Shown here: positions 56,222-64,000 of the stretch, piece after piece
Numbering within the stretch: the stretch's first letter is position 1
How the letters are laid out: every line of letters begins with the position of its first letter
NCBI GenBank assembly: GCA_003139615.1
Contig: PLJH01000141.1
Location: forward strand, 94,569 to 158,568
DNA: 64,000 bases
Reading direction: 5' to 3'
Source of the DNA: Alphaproteobacteria bacterium
GTDB taxonomy: Bacteria > Pseudomonadota > Alphaproteobacteria > Micropepsales > Micropepsaceae
Notes under the pieces: generated by a model
Told to the model about the DNA's origin: nothing
The model's database searches: none
Seen by the model: only the letters and a program-made list of their open reading frames with translations
Program-made: the position numbers and the translations under genes

Positions 56222-56887
56222 TCAGGGATGGAGAATGGCTGCGAGTGAAATCAAATTTCCGAAATCCCGCACAAACCGCCTTGCATCGGACACGTCGACC
56301 ACGATGATGTCATTCGCGCGCACGAATGGATCGGCGGCTTTTCCGTCCCGAATGTCCACGAGATCAAAGACGGACACCGTTTTTTGTCCGTCGGCGCCGT
56401 TGCGGATTAGAGTGACGTGATGGGCATCCGAGACCGCATCGGGCCCTTTGGCCAGCGCGACAGCCTGCAGCAACGTCGTGCGCGGCCCGATTTGATACAT
56501 TCCAGGTTGGACGACTGAGCCATCGACGGTGATTTTCTGACTCGCGGGGTCCTTCACAATCACGGTGACGATGGGGTTCTTGAGATATTTCTCGCCGAGG
56601 TCCGTCGCGATATCCTGCGCCAGTTGGTTCGGCGTTCGACCGCTTGCCGAAACCTGCCCGAGCAGCGGAACGATGACAAATCCCGAGGCATCGACCTGAA
56701 CCGTTCGGCTCAGGTCCGGAACATCGAAGACGTCGATCTGCAACGTGTCCTGCACACCAATCAAATAGTCCGAAGCCGGGTTCGCCGCGGCTGCAATCGT
56801 AGAACTCGGAATCGAAGCAATGTCTTGTGCGCTGGCTTGGGCCGCGAAGAATGCGAACACCGAAAATGACACGAGCAATCGTTTCAT
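56222..56887 (-). CDS. Polysaccharide export outer membrane protein (Wza-like)
   Basis: 221 residues from ATG 56887, just after a G7 run; the open frame upstream is not needed. Signal peptide MKRLLVSFSVFAFFAAQASA. Poly_export domain starting YLIGVQDTLQIDVFDVPDLSRTVQVDASGFVIVPLLGQV, followed by one SLBB-like domain (ITVDGSVVQPGMYQI). No lipobox Cys is visible, unlike E. coli Wza, and the length is that of short alphaproteobacterial ExoF/GumB-type members. It forms the periplasm-to-surface channel for polymer. First gene of a two-gene operon with the co-polymerase/kinase. Confidence 0.9.
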   Translation of the reverse strand: MKRLLVSFSVFAFFAAQASAQDIASIPSSTIAAAANPASDYLIGVQDTLQIDVFDVPDLSRTVQVDASGFVIVPLLGQVSASGRTPNQLAQDIATDLGEKYLKNPIVTVIVKDPASQKITVDGSVVQPGMYQIGPRTTLLQAVALAKGPDAVSDAHHVTLIRNGADGQKTVSVFDLVDIRDGKAADPFVRANDIIVVDVSDARRFVRDFGNLISLAAILHP

Positions 56888-57284
56888 GAATGCCCCCCCG
56901 GGCCTTCGCGGCCAAATTAGAATCGAACATGCTGCGAGCGAACGAGTCCTATCGCGCGACAAAAGCCAGCACGCCTTCGGACGGCCATCGTATGATAGAG
57001 AGGCAATCTTATCAACCGCTGCAACGCCGTTTGCAGGCCCACCTCGGTCACGGGCAACTGAAACCACGCCGCTGCAAAAAGTGGTCAAAATTGAACAGTC
57101 TGTGTCTTAGAGACAGCCTACCATTAGGGGCAGCGGTGCTTTTCGGCGCTAGCAATATGGATACCGCGCCAGGTGGTTCCCGCACTCTCGCTCTACCTTC
57201 AGCGCGGAGGCAGAGGTCGCCGACTGTCAATCCTTTCTCTCGCCGCCGTGGATCGCACCGAACATTTCTTTTAAGACGATCCGG
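56888..57284. promoter_or_regulatory. Divergent intergenic region of the polysaccharide locus
   Basis: 397 bp between two divergently read genes, without a credible gene. It should hold the promoters of both sides. I see a short dyad TGTCT-TAG-AGACA near 57102-57114, but no convincing -35/-10 pair or long palindrome. Base composition is lower in GC than the housekeeping part of the window. Confidence 0.4.
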
Positions 57285-58463
57285 ATGTCTTGGAAAACGC
57301 GCGAAGCCTTCACGACACGCTCGACATTTTCATGTGGCGCATTCGTCGTCACAGTGTCGAACGATATTCTATCTTTTGTGGAGCATTGGCCGACATTGTC
57401 TGAACTGAACCACGTTGCAAATGTGAGAAGCTACGCTTTCCAATGTCGTGACCATCTCGAAATCTGGCTGGAGACAATCGGGCATCAACGCCGGACTTCC
57501 CCGTTCTTCGTGAGTGTTACTGAAAAGTCGGGCAATCCCGTGATGATGATTCCCTTGGGAGTGGAGAAGCACAGGGGAATTCGATTTCTCGGATTTCTCG
57601 ATGGCGGGGTCGCCGACTACAATGCGCCTGTGCTTTTCGCCGCCGCAGAAAAACTTGACCATGTTGATATTCGTAACTTGTGGAACGCCATCTGCCGCGC
57701 GGCACCGCCGTTCGACGTCGCGCTGCTCGAAAAAATTTCGCAGTATGTCGACGGCTTCAGGAATCCATTTTACGAAATTTCACCCGGTCGCTGGCCGGTC
57801 TCCGGATACTATCTGACGTTGCAGCCCGGTGGCGACAATGACGCGCTTCAACGAAGCAGCTACGCCGCAGACAACCGCCGCCAGCGAAAGCGAATTTCCG
57901 AGATCGGAGAATTTAAATTCAGGATCGCTCGGGATAGGAGTGAAATTGACGACGTCTTCGAGACTTTCGTCCGGCAAAAATCGCGGCGATATATGGAAAC
58001 TGGGGCCGAAAACGGCCTCGATGTTCCCGCCAAGCGCTCTTACTATTCGACTTTGGCGCAGCGGCTGTCGAATGGATACGGCGTTCAGCTATCTTATCTA
58101 AGCCTGGGCGGTGATATCATCGCGACGCACTGGGGTTTGGTCGCGGGCCGACGCTTTTACTATCTGATGCCTGCTTACGAAGCGGGCGTCTGGCGCAAAT
58201 TTTCTCCAGGACGCCTTCTCATGGAAGAACTTGTTTGTTGGTCGCACGACAACGGCATTGAGGTGTTCGACCTTGGAATTGGCGACGAAGAATACAAGCT
58301 CAAATGGCGAGCCAAGGCGCTTGCTTTGTCGGGCGGACTAATTCCGCACACGATTGTCGGTCAAATTTATTGTGCCGCCATGCGATTTCGAAAAGCGCTG
58401 AAGAGTCGACTGTCGCCAAGCATGATACGCACGATTAGGTCGTTGCGGGTCAAAAACACATAG
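57285..58463 (+). CDS. GNAT acyltransferase of the CelD/BcsL type
   Basis: 392 residues. The C-terminal half carries the Acetyltransf_6 signature: NRRQRKRISEIGEF, YYSTLAQRLSNGYGVQLSYLSLGGDIIATHWGLVAGRRFYYLMPAYE, KFSPGRLLMEELVCWSHDNGIEVFDLGIGDEEYKLKW. The N-terminal half resembles the first FemAB/GNAT lobe. Such proteins are common in cellulose and exopolysaccharide loci and presumably acylate the polymer or its precursor; acceptor unknown. Cytoplasmic, no TM. The gene is AT-richer than the core genome part. Confidence 0.87.
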   Translation: MSWKTREAFTTRSTFSCGAFVVTVSNDILSFVEHWPTLSELNHVANVRSYAFQCRDHLEIWLETIGHQRRTSPFFVSVTEKSGNPVMMIPLGVEKHRGIRFLGFLDGGVADYNAPVLFAAAEKLDHVDIRNLWNAICRAAPPFDVALLEKISQYVDGFRNPFYEISPGRWPVSGYYLTLQPGGDNDALQRSSYAADNRRQRKRISEIGEFKFRIARDRSEIDDVFETFVRQKSRRYMETGAENGLDVPAKRSYYSTLAQRLSNGYGVQLSYLSLGGDIIATHWGLVAGRRFYYLMPAYEAGVWRKFSPGRLLMEELVCWSHDNGIEVFDLGIGDEEYKLKWRAKALALSGGLIPHTIVGQIYCAAMRFRKALKSRLSPSMIRTIRSLRVKNT

Positions 58464-58516
58464 ATCATAAACAATTGATAGTTCCTGCATCGGCGATGGC
58501 GGCAACGCTTGAAAGC

Positions 58517-58582
58517 AGATTTTCGATATTCCAGTCAGAACTCTTCGTTCACGGATAGTACCTAGACTGATATCGAAAATCT
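58517..58582. promoter_or_regulatory. 13-bp perfect inverted repeat before the GH16 gene
   Basis: AGATTTTCGATAT (58517-58529) and ATATCGAAAATCT (58570-58582) are exact complements. CAGTC (58532-58536) and GACTG (58565-58569) extend the stem by 5 bp after a 2-nt bulge, leaving a loop of about 28 nt. It lies between the acyltransferase stop and the GH16 start, with no T-run behind it, so a binding site or mRNA structure fits better than a terminator. Confidence 0.55.
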
Positions 58583-58618
58583 AACTTGCTATCGGGACGC
58601 CATTCGGTTTGGGTGCCG

Positions 58619-60985
58619 ATGTCTTGTGGCTGGGACGCAAAATCGATGACATTCAATACGAACCACCCTTCGGTTCACGGAACGTTGGCGCTTGATGACG
58701 AGTTCAGCTCGCTCAATGTGTCGAGTGGAACTTCGGGAGCCTCGACTACGGATTCCTGGTACGATCCGCCGAGCGGAAGCGGCGAAACACCTGCTGCGAT
58801 CGGCGATCAGGAATGGTATGTGGGCTCGAACGCTCCCGCGACGATATCCGTAACACCATGGGCGGTCCCGAATGGAATACTGGCGCTGAAAGCGGCGCCG
58901 GCGGGTTCCGCGATCACACCGCCTACAAGTGGATATCAATCCACGTCAGACGAATCCAACACATCCCAAACGTCCGATCTCGACGCACAATCGGCGACAT
59001 TCAATCCGAACCACCCTTCGGAACACGGAACATTGACGTTTGATGACGAGTTCAACTCGCTCAGTCTGTGGAATGGAACTTCGGGAACCTGGGCGACCGA
59101 TTACTGGTACGATCCCTTAAACGGCAACGGCAACACGCTTGCACCCAACGGGGAGCAGGAGTGGTACATCAACGCGAACGACTCGGCGACAAGCTCTGTG
59201 AAGCCGTGGACTGTGTCGAACGGTGTTCTGACGTTGACGGCAGCGCCCGCCGCCTCCGCCATTCAACCGCTGATCGACGGCTATCAATATACCTCCGGCG
59301 AAATCAACACGGCGCATTCCTTCAGCCAACTCTATGGCTTCTTCGAAATGCGCGCCGAATTGCCGGCTGGGCAGGGCCTTTGGCCGGCATTTTGGTTGTT
59401 GCCCGAGAACGGTGCGTGGCCGCCGGAGCTCGATATTATGGAAGTGCTCGGAAACAATCCGACGACGCTTTACACGACGGCTCATTACGTGTCCGCGGGG
59501 GGCGTCAACAGTGCGAACGGCATCGGCACCACCGTCGCTAACACCAGCACTGGTTATCACACCTACGCCGTCGACTGGGAACCCAACACCATCACCTGGT
59601 ATTTCGACGGCAAGGAAGTCTACCAAATTGCCACGCCGGCCGACATGCATACCCCCATGTATATGGAGGCCAATCTCGCGGTTGGCGGGTATTGGCCCGG
59701 CGACGTGAACTCCAGCACCCCTCTTCCGGCGCAAATGGAAATCGATTGGATCAGGGCCTATGCCGCCAACCCCGGCGTCGTGCTGGCCGCCAACGGCACG
59801 GCTGATCAGCATCTTTCCAACGCCAATTTCGGCGACACTTTCTACGCGGGCGACAATTCTGTGTTCATGACGGGCGCAGGCGGAGGCGATACCTTTGTGT
59901 TCAACACGCTGCCTATCGCGCACAGTCACATCACGGATTTCGAGGCGGGCGATACAATTGATCTAAGCGCGTTGTTTGCGACGACCGGCTATCACGGCAC
60001 CGATCCGATCGGCGCCGGCTACCTGGACCTAGTGGCAACAAGCTGGGGCAGCACATGGGTTTTCTTCGATCCAGACGGCCCCAACGGCGCGGAAAAACCG
60101 GTTCTTATTACGTCTCTTGCGCATGTGATGCCCTCAAGCCTAAGCGATTCCGACTTCATCATCACGAACGGCACGGCGGCCGGCCAGACACTGACGGCGA
60201 ACGGTACCGCCGGTCAGATTCTAACTGGTACCCCCGGCAACGACACAATCTACGCCGAGGGAAACTCGGTGATCATGACCGGGGTCGGCGGATCCGACAC
60301 CTTCGTCTTCAATGAACTGCCGACACATGCCGGCCAGATCACAGACTTCAATCCGGCGACCGACAAGCTCGATTTGAGCGCGCTGTTCGAAGCTGCCGGA
60401 TATCAGGGCAGCAATCCGGTCGGCGACGGATATCTGCAATTCGTCGCGACCAGCAACGGCTCCACGCAAATCTATTTCGACCCGGATGGTTCAAGCGGCT
60501 CGGATAAACCCTCATTGATCACCACGCTCGACAATGTGGTCTCGACGAGCATCAATGTGGGGACCGACATCTACACGGGTGTTGGTTCGACCTACACGGC
60601 AAACAACACGCCCGGCCAGATTTTGGACGGCGCCAGCGGCAACAACACATTCTACGCCGGCAGCAACTCGGTAGTCATGACGGGTGGAAGCGCAGGATCG
60701 GACACCTTTATTTTCAACGATGAACCTTGGAACGCGGGTCAAATCACGAATTTCAATCCGGCAGCCGACAAGATCGACGTCAGCGGATTACTCGCAATTG
60801 CCAACTATCACGGAACGATGCCGTTCACGGATGGAATACTAAGCGTTGCGCCGGATTTGAACGGCGACACGCTTGTTTATTTCCATCCCGGCGGCGCCGG
60901 CTCTTCCACTGAGATACTCATAACCACGCTCGACAACGTTTTGCCTTCCAGTCTTAACCTGACAACGGATTTTGTGTTTTCGTAG
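58619..60985 (+). CDS. Secreted GH16 glycanase with RTX-like C-terminal repeats (ExsH-like)
   Basis: 788 residues from ATG 58619 (TTG 58586 and ATG 58646 are alternatives). Residues ~10-115 are a partial copy of the start of the catalytic domain (TFNTNHPSVHGTLALDDEF). The real GH16 domain follows, from TFNPNHPSEHGTLTFDDEF, with catalytic ELDIMEV at about 270. After it come three ~115-residue repeats with GSDTFVFN and ITDF--ATDKLDLSALF wording, like the C-terminal domains of type I secreted proteins; no Sec signal is present. By analogy with Rhizobium ExsH/PlyA it would trim the locus's own polysaccharide outside the cell (inference). Confidence 0.9.
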   Translation: MSCGWDAKSMTFNTNHPSVHGTLALDDEFSSLNVSSGTSGASTTDSWYDPPSGSGETPAAIGDQEWYVGSNAPATISVTPWAVPNGILALKAAPAGSAITPPTSGYQSTSDESNTSQTSDLDAQSATFNPNHPSEHGTLTFDDEFNSLSLWNGTSGTWATDYWYDPLNGNGNTLAPNGEQEWYINANDSATSSVKPWTVSNGVLTLTAAPAASAIQPLIDGYQYTSGEINTAHSFSQLYGFFEMRAELPAGQGLWPAFWLLPENGAWPPELDIMEVLGNNPTTLYTTAHYVSAGGVNSANGIGTTVANTSTGYHTYAVDWEPNTITWYFDGKEVYQIATPADMHTPMYMEANLAVGGYWPGDVNSSTPLPAQMEIDWIRAYAANPGVVLAANGTADQHLSNANFGDTFYAGDNSVFMTGAGGGDTFVFNTLPIAHSHITDFEAGDTIDLSALFATTGYHGTDPIGAGYLDLVATSWGSTWVFFDPDGPNGAEKPVLITSLAHVMPSSLSDSDFIITNGTAAGQTLTANGTAGQILTGTPGNDTIYAEGNSVIMTGVGGSDTFVFNELPTHAGQITDFNPATDKLDLSALFEAAGYQGSNPVGDGYLQFVATSNGSTQIYFDPDGSSGSDKPSLITTLDNVVSTSINVGTDIYTGVGSTYTANNTPGQILDGASGNNTFYAGSNSVVMTGGSAGSDTFIFNDEPWNAGQITNFNPAADKIDVSGLLAIANYHGTMPFTDGILSVAPDLNGDTLVYFHPGGAGSSTEILITTLDNVLPSSLNLTTDFVFS

Positions 60986-62531
60986 TCGGCGGAAGGAAGC
61001 GCCACATGGCCGGCGCAGAGAGCGATTCTTCGGGGAAGCGTCGCCGCAGACTTTCGATATCGTTTCGAATTTGTTTGCCGCCCACTGAAAAGGCGACGGC
61101 CGCGAATGTTATAGCGCCGACTATCATGGTCGCGACCAGCCGTTGAATCGCAGGGAGTTCGGCTATCCACGGACGGAGCAGTAGCACCGCAGAGGCCATG
61201 GCAGCTGTCGCCACGAAGCCGGTGATTGTTGCCGAGAACAGGCTGGAAATCGGCAGATGCATTGGCCGCGCCAGCGACAAGACGTAAAGCGGAGACAGCG
61301 CTAACGCTCCCAGGCTGAAGCCGATCGCGGCACCTGCGACGCCGTAGTGAACGCCAATGCCGGTACCCAACGATGTTGCAGAACCAGTCAGCAATGTGAG
61401 CTTGAATACGCGGCCGGACCATCCCTTCCCCAGAAGTGCGGCGGTCACAAATCCATAGACACACATCAAAAATGCACCTGGCGCCAAAGCCGCCAGGGTC
61501 GGCGCGGTGCCGAGCCATCGTTGTCCAAGAAGGATCGGCGCAAGAGGATCTGCCGTCAGAGCCAGTCCGCAAAACAACGGCGCGAGCACCAGCACCAGAA
61601 TTCTCAAGGCAGTCATGACGAACGATGAAGCGGCATGCCGGTTTGCCGCAACCGCGACCGCGGAAAACGTGGCCAGATTAATGGGATTGGACACAACCAT
61701 ATCGGCAATACGGGTTAGCTGATAGGCCATGGAATAGTGACCGGCGGCGTTCACGCCGAGCAATCCGCCGACGATCAGCACCGGCGCGCTCTTACCCGCG
61801 AAGTCTGCAACGTTCGCCGCAAGATTGTTGGCGCTGAAGCGAAAGAGCGGCCGCGCGAGCTTCAGTTGCAATACAAATCTCGGGCGAAAGCGGGAGACGG
61901 ACGACACCCACGCCGCCTTTGTTGTCCAAAGCAGGAGTTGCTGTGCGACAAGGCTCCAGATTCCAAATCCATGATAAGCCATGGTGATTCCGACAGCGGC
62001 ACTCACGACCGAACAGCCGAAATCCCCTGCCGCAAAAAGATCAAATCGTTGAGAGCGCACGATATGCGCGTTGGCGACAGAAAGATTGGCGCTTATAATA
62101 AGGATCGGTGACAAGGCGCAGAGCACCAGCGTCAAACCGGGCTGCGCGTAGAGTATGGAGAGCGGCCATGCCATCAGGCACACCAAAGCCGCGAGACCTA
62201 TGCCTATCAGCACCGACAGCCAATAGACCGTGGACTCAAGGTTCCGATCCGGGTGCTCTTCCCGCACCAGGGCCGCTCCCATTCCGCCGTCGGATAGCAT
62301 GTTCGCCAAGAGGACGAACGACATCGCAACGCTCATGAGTCCGAAGATGCTGGGTCCGAGCATGTGCGCGAGAATCGGAATCAACACAAGCTGCAAAACG
62401 AGCTTGGAAATACTGGCAGCACTGAGCAGTACAGTGCCGAATAGTACGTGCCCGGAAGCCCGGCCAAGAGTAACGCCCTCGGGCGCCTCGCTGGGCCGTT
62501 CGGTGCCCTGCGTCCGCGAGCGTCGCGTCAT
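60954..62531 (-). CDS. Wzx/ExoT-like polysaccharide flippase (MOP superfamily)
   Basis: 525 residues from ATG 62531 (GGGG 8 nt upstream). About 12-14 TM helices. The N-terminal part (GTVLLSAASISKLVLQLVLIPILAHMLGPSIFGLMSVAMSFVLLANMLSDGGMGAALVR) is characteristic of the WzxC/AmsL/ExoT branch that flips undecaprenyl-linked oligosaccharide across the inner membrane. Mid-protein NNLAANVADFAGKSAPVLIVGGLLGVNAAGHYSMAYQ also fits. Its 3' end overlaps the convergent GH16 gene by 32 bp. Pairing with an export channel and co-polymerase indicates a Wzy-dependent pathway; no polymerase is in the window. Confidence 0.92.
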   Translation of the reverse strand: MTRRSRTQGTERPSEAPEGVTLGRASGHVLFGTVLLSAASISKLVLQLVLIPILAHMLGPSIFGLMSVAMSFVLLANMLSDGGMGAALVREEHPDRNLESTVYWLSVLIGIGLAALVCLMAWPLSILYAQPGLTLVLCALSPILIISANLSVANAHIVRSQRFDLFAAGDFGCSVVSAAVGITMAYHGFGIWSLVAQQLLLWTTKAAWVSSVSRFRPRFVLQLKLARPLFRFSANNLAANVADFAGKSAPVLIVGGLLGVNAAGHYSMAYQLTRIADMVVSNPINLATFSAVAVAANRHAASSFVMTALRILVLVLAPLFCGLALTADPLAPILLGQRWLGTAPTLAALAPGAFLMCVYGFVTAALLGKGWSGRVFKLTLLTGSATSLGTGIGVHYGVAGAAIGFSLGALALSPLYVLSLARPMHLPISSLFSATITGFVATAAMASAVLLLRPWIAELPAIQRLVATMIVGAITFAAVAFSVGGKQIRNDIESLRRRFPEESLSAPAMWRFLPPTTKTQNPLSG

Positions 62532-62639
62532 TAAAAGACCCCAAGCGTAAGCGCCCCACACGCCGAAAGACGAGCAGGCGCTATGGCAACGAATTAACGC
62601 TTAGAGAGTTCCCCGCATGACCACGGGGCGCCCCGTGGC

Positions 62640-62831
62640 CTAAAGCCAGTGGAAAGCGACAATAACCCAAAAAAGCAGGCAGCTTCCGAGGATGAAAAGA
62701 AGCCGCCAGCCCCTCGGCCATTTGCCGTCAACAGGCAGCTCGGTGACATTATTCATCTTCGATAGCTCTGGGGGCGCGATTACGGCCCTCTTAGTGTCGC
62801 CTGTCGACGATTGTGATGAATCTGGGTTCAC
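62640..62831 (-). CDS. Small membrane protein of the polysaccharide locus
   Basis: 63 residues from GTG 62831, with GAGGGG 6 nt upstream, a better ribosome site than many larger genes here. A polar, Ser/Thr-rich N-terminus precedes a basic WPRGWR turn and one C-terminal TM helix (LLFILGSCLLFWVIVAFHWL). Predicted topology is N-terminus in the cytoplasm. No recognised family. It lies 108 bp upstream of the flippase on the same strand and divergent from the glycosyltransferase, so a role beside these membrane enzymes is possible but unproven. Confidence 0.6.
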   Translation of the reverse strand: MNPDSSQSSTGDTKRAVIAPPELSKMNNVTELPVDGKWPRGWRLLFILGSCLLFWVIVAFHWL

Positions 62832-62933
62832 AACGGACCCCTCAGCTTCACACGAATTTTATCCCTCCAAACGTTAACAAAAGCAACGCCCGACAGTGGG
62901 CCGTTCTCCTGCCTGAGAGAGCAGAAGTTCATT

Positions 62934-62970
62934 GGAACTCGGGAGCCAACCAGGGGGTTCCCTTTCTTTA
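62934..62970 (+). promoter_or_regulatory. Hairpin in the leader of the glycosyltransferase gene
   Basis: GGAACTC (62934-62940) pairs with GGGTTCC (62955-62961, one wobble) and is followed by CTTTCTTTA. It could act as a weak terminator or attenuator 30 bp before the start codon. Stem is short and the tail is not a pure T-run, so support is modest. Confidence 0.3.
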
Positions 62971-62998
62971 GCATCCTTACCTGCGAGGGGCACGCGCC

Positions 62999-64000
62999 TT
63001 GGAATTGAAAGACGTCGCAGCCGGTTCCGACAACGGGCTGGTCGTTATTCCCTGCCTTAACGAGGAAGGTTGCATAGCCGCGGTCATTGAAAATGTCCTA
63101 CGCGATCCAGCTGCCGATAAACTTTTGATAATCGTCGCAGACGGAGGAAGTACGGATAGAACGCCGGAAATTGTGTCAAAATTTGCCGCTCGTGCCCAGA
63201 ACGTTCGATTGATTTCCAATCCGCTTCGCATTCAAAGCGCAGGCGTGAACCACGCGGCCCGCCAATACGGGAAGGGCCAACAGTGGCTCATTCGCATGGA
63301 CGCGCATGCCGAATATCCCGAGGCTTTCGTATCCCAACTGATCTCCGAGGCGCGGCGCACGCGTGCATCTTCCGTAGTTGTTGCGATGAAATCGCTCGGC
63401 AATGGGTGCTTTCAACAAGCGGCAGCGACAGCGCAGAACACGATACTAGGAGCTGGCGGGTCTCCTCATCGCAGGAACGGCGCCGAAGGCTTCGTCGACC
63501 ATGGCCATCATGCGTTGTTCGACATGCGCGAATTTCTTGCGCTCAATGGGTATGACGAAACGCAAAGCCACAACGAGGACGCGGAATTCGATTGCCGCCT
63601 GATGGGCGCAGGCGGTCGGATATGGCTGACGCGCGCGATTCGGATTGGATACTATCCCCGCGCCCGGCCCGACGAACTCTATTTTCAGTATCGTAACTAT
63701 GGCCGCGGTCGAGCAACGACGATCCTGCGTCATCGCGCGCGCCCCAAACTACGACAACTGCTTCCAGCTGCCGTAGCGCCTTCGGCCGCGCTTCTTCTCG
63801 CCACGCCATTGTTTGGCGTTGCAGCATTGCCGTGCGCGCTCTGGCTCGCCGTTTGCCTGGTCTTCGGCGCCTCACTTGGACTGCGGGAACGGAAGCGCTG
63901 CGCGTTTGCCTCGGGCTTCGCCGCAATCGTCATGCATCTGGGTTGGTCAATCGGCTTCTGGTCCGCGTTCCTCAACGGTGCCATTAATGGTCGCTGGAGG
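62999..64000 (+). CDS. exoA: ExoA-like family 2 glycosyltransferase (3' end outside window)
   Basis: 334 codons, open to the window end. Start TTG 62999 chosen because GAGGGG lies 8 nt before it, an in-frame TAG closes the frame upstream and no ATG exists before the domain. GT2 motifs: VVIPCLNEEGCIAAVI, VADGGSTDRTPEIV, NPLRIQSAGVNHAA, IRMDAHAEYP (DxD-type site) and NEDAEFDCRLMGAG. A C-terminal pair of hydrophobic segments (VAPSAALLLATPLFGVAAL and onward) anchors it. This matches succinoglycan ExoA, which adds glucose by a beta-1,3 link to the lipid-linked intermediate. Which sugar is used here is not shown. Confidence 0.88.
   Translation, partial: MELKDVAAGSDNGLVVIPCLNEEGCIAAVIENVLRDPAADKLLIIVADGGSTDRTPEIVSKFAARAQNVRLISNPLRIQSAGVNHAARQYGKGQQWLIRMDAHAEYPEAFVSQLISEARRTRASSVVVAMKSLGNGCFQQAAATAQNTILGAGGSPHRRNGAEGFVDHGHHALFDMREFLALNGYDETQSHNEDAEFDCRLMGAGGRIWLTRAIRIGYYPRARPDELYFQYRNYGRGRATTILRHRARPKLRQLLPAAVAPSAALLLATPLFGVAALPCALWLAVCLVFGASLGLRERKRCAFASGFAAIVMHLGWSIGFWSAFLNGAINGRWR

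Noticed and set aside
62832-62998. Leader of the glycosyltransferase gene as a riboswitch (glycine or c-di-GMP)
   Set aside because: I see isolated short hairpins but not the conserved core or paired elements of either class.

Overview
The window is GC-rich, densely packed bacterial chromosome of alphaproteobacterial character. The basis for this is the Atm1-type ABC exporter, a short class I glutamyl-tRNA synthetase, the plant-type (class II) DAHP synthase, a TonB receptor next to TPR-sulfotransferases, and an ExoP/ExoA-like exopolysaccharide locus. A Rhizobiales-, Micropepsales- or Caulobacterales-like relative would fit, but no rRNA or other decisive marker is present. I see no phage, transposase or CRISPR array.

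Layout. 1-5.7 kb: three tandem paralogues of an unrecognised membrane-anchored TPR protein on the minus strand, joined by 8-bp start/stop overlaps. The promoter-proximal copy is broken by a one-base frameshift and the last runs off the window. 5.8-12.3 kb: a minus-strand run with an MHS-type symporter, S9 peptidase, acyl-CoA synthetase and Mpl-like Mur ligase, divergent from an LD-carboxypeptidase at 12.36 kb (peptidoglycan recycling). 13-15.4 kb: an SDR oxidoreductase and a DUF2914 membrane protein. 15.4-23.6 kb: a probable operon of nitrilase, DUF169 protein, two TPR-sulfotransferases and a TonB-dependent receptor. 23.7-26.7 kb: an orphan membrane protein, a YkgJ-type Cys-cluster protein, a PEP mutase/isocitrate lyase-family enzyme, and a double cold-shock-domain protein with a Gly/Asp/Arg/Phe linker. 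26.7-31.7 kb: a PadR-regulated RND efflux operon with a clear promoter and palindromic operator.

31.7-53.2 kb is mostly housekeeping: Atm1-like ABC exporter, LOG-family protein, RarD-like permease, citramalate synthase, CysS, GltX, glutamine-dependent NAD synthase, Gfo/Idh/MocA oxidoreductase, a CurA-type reductase, class II DAHP synthase, an ArsR/AHSA1 pair, glutathione reductase, RpiA, GlmS, GlmU (apparently started at CTG) and a Gph-type phosphatase. C/G-rich palindromic repeats sit in several gaps. The largest is a 144-bp element with perfect 30-bp terminal inverted repeats between cysS and cimA.

53.2-64 kb: a 595-bp gene-free stretch full of CCTGTT motifs, tRNA-Val(CAC), then an exopolysaccharide locus. 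That locus holds a Wzz/BY-kinase fusion with a Tyr-rich tail, a Wza-type export protein, a CelD-type acyltransferase, a secreted GH16 glycanase with a duplicated N-terminus and RTX-like repeats, a Wzx-type flippase, a 63-residue membrane protein and an ExoA-like glycosyltransferase cut by the window end. Together these look like a polymer assembly, export and trimming system that continues past the right edge.
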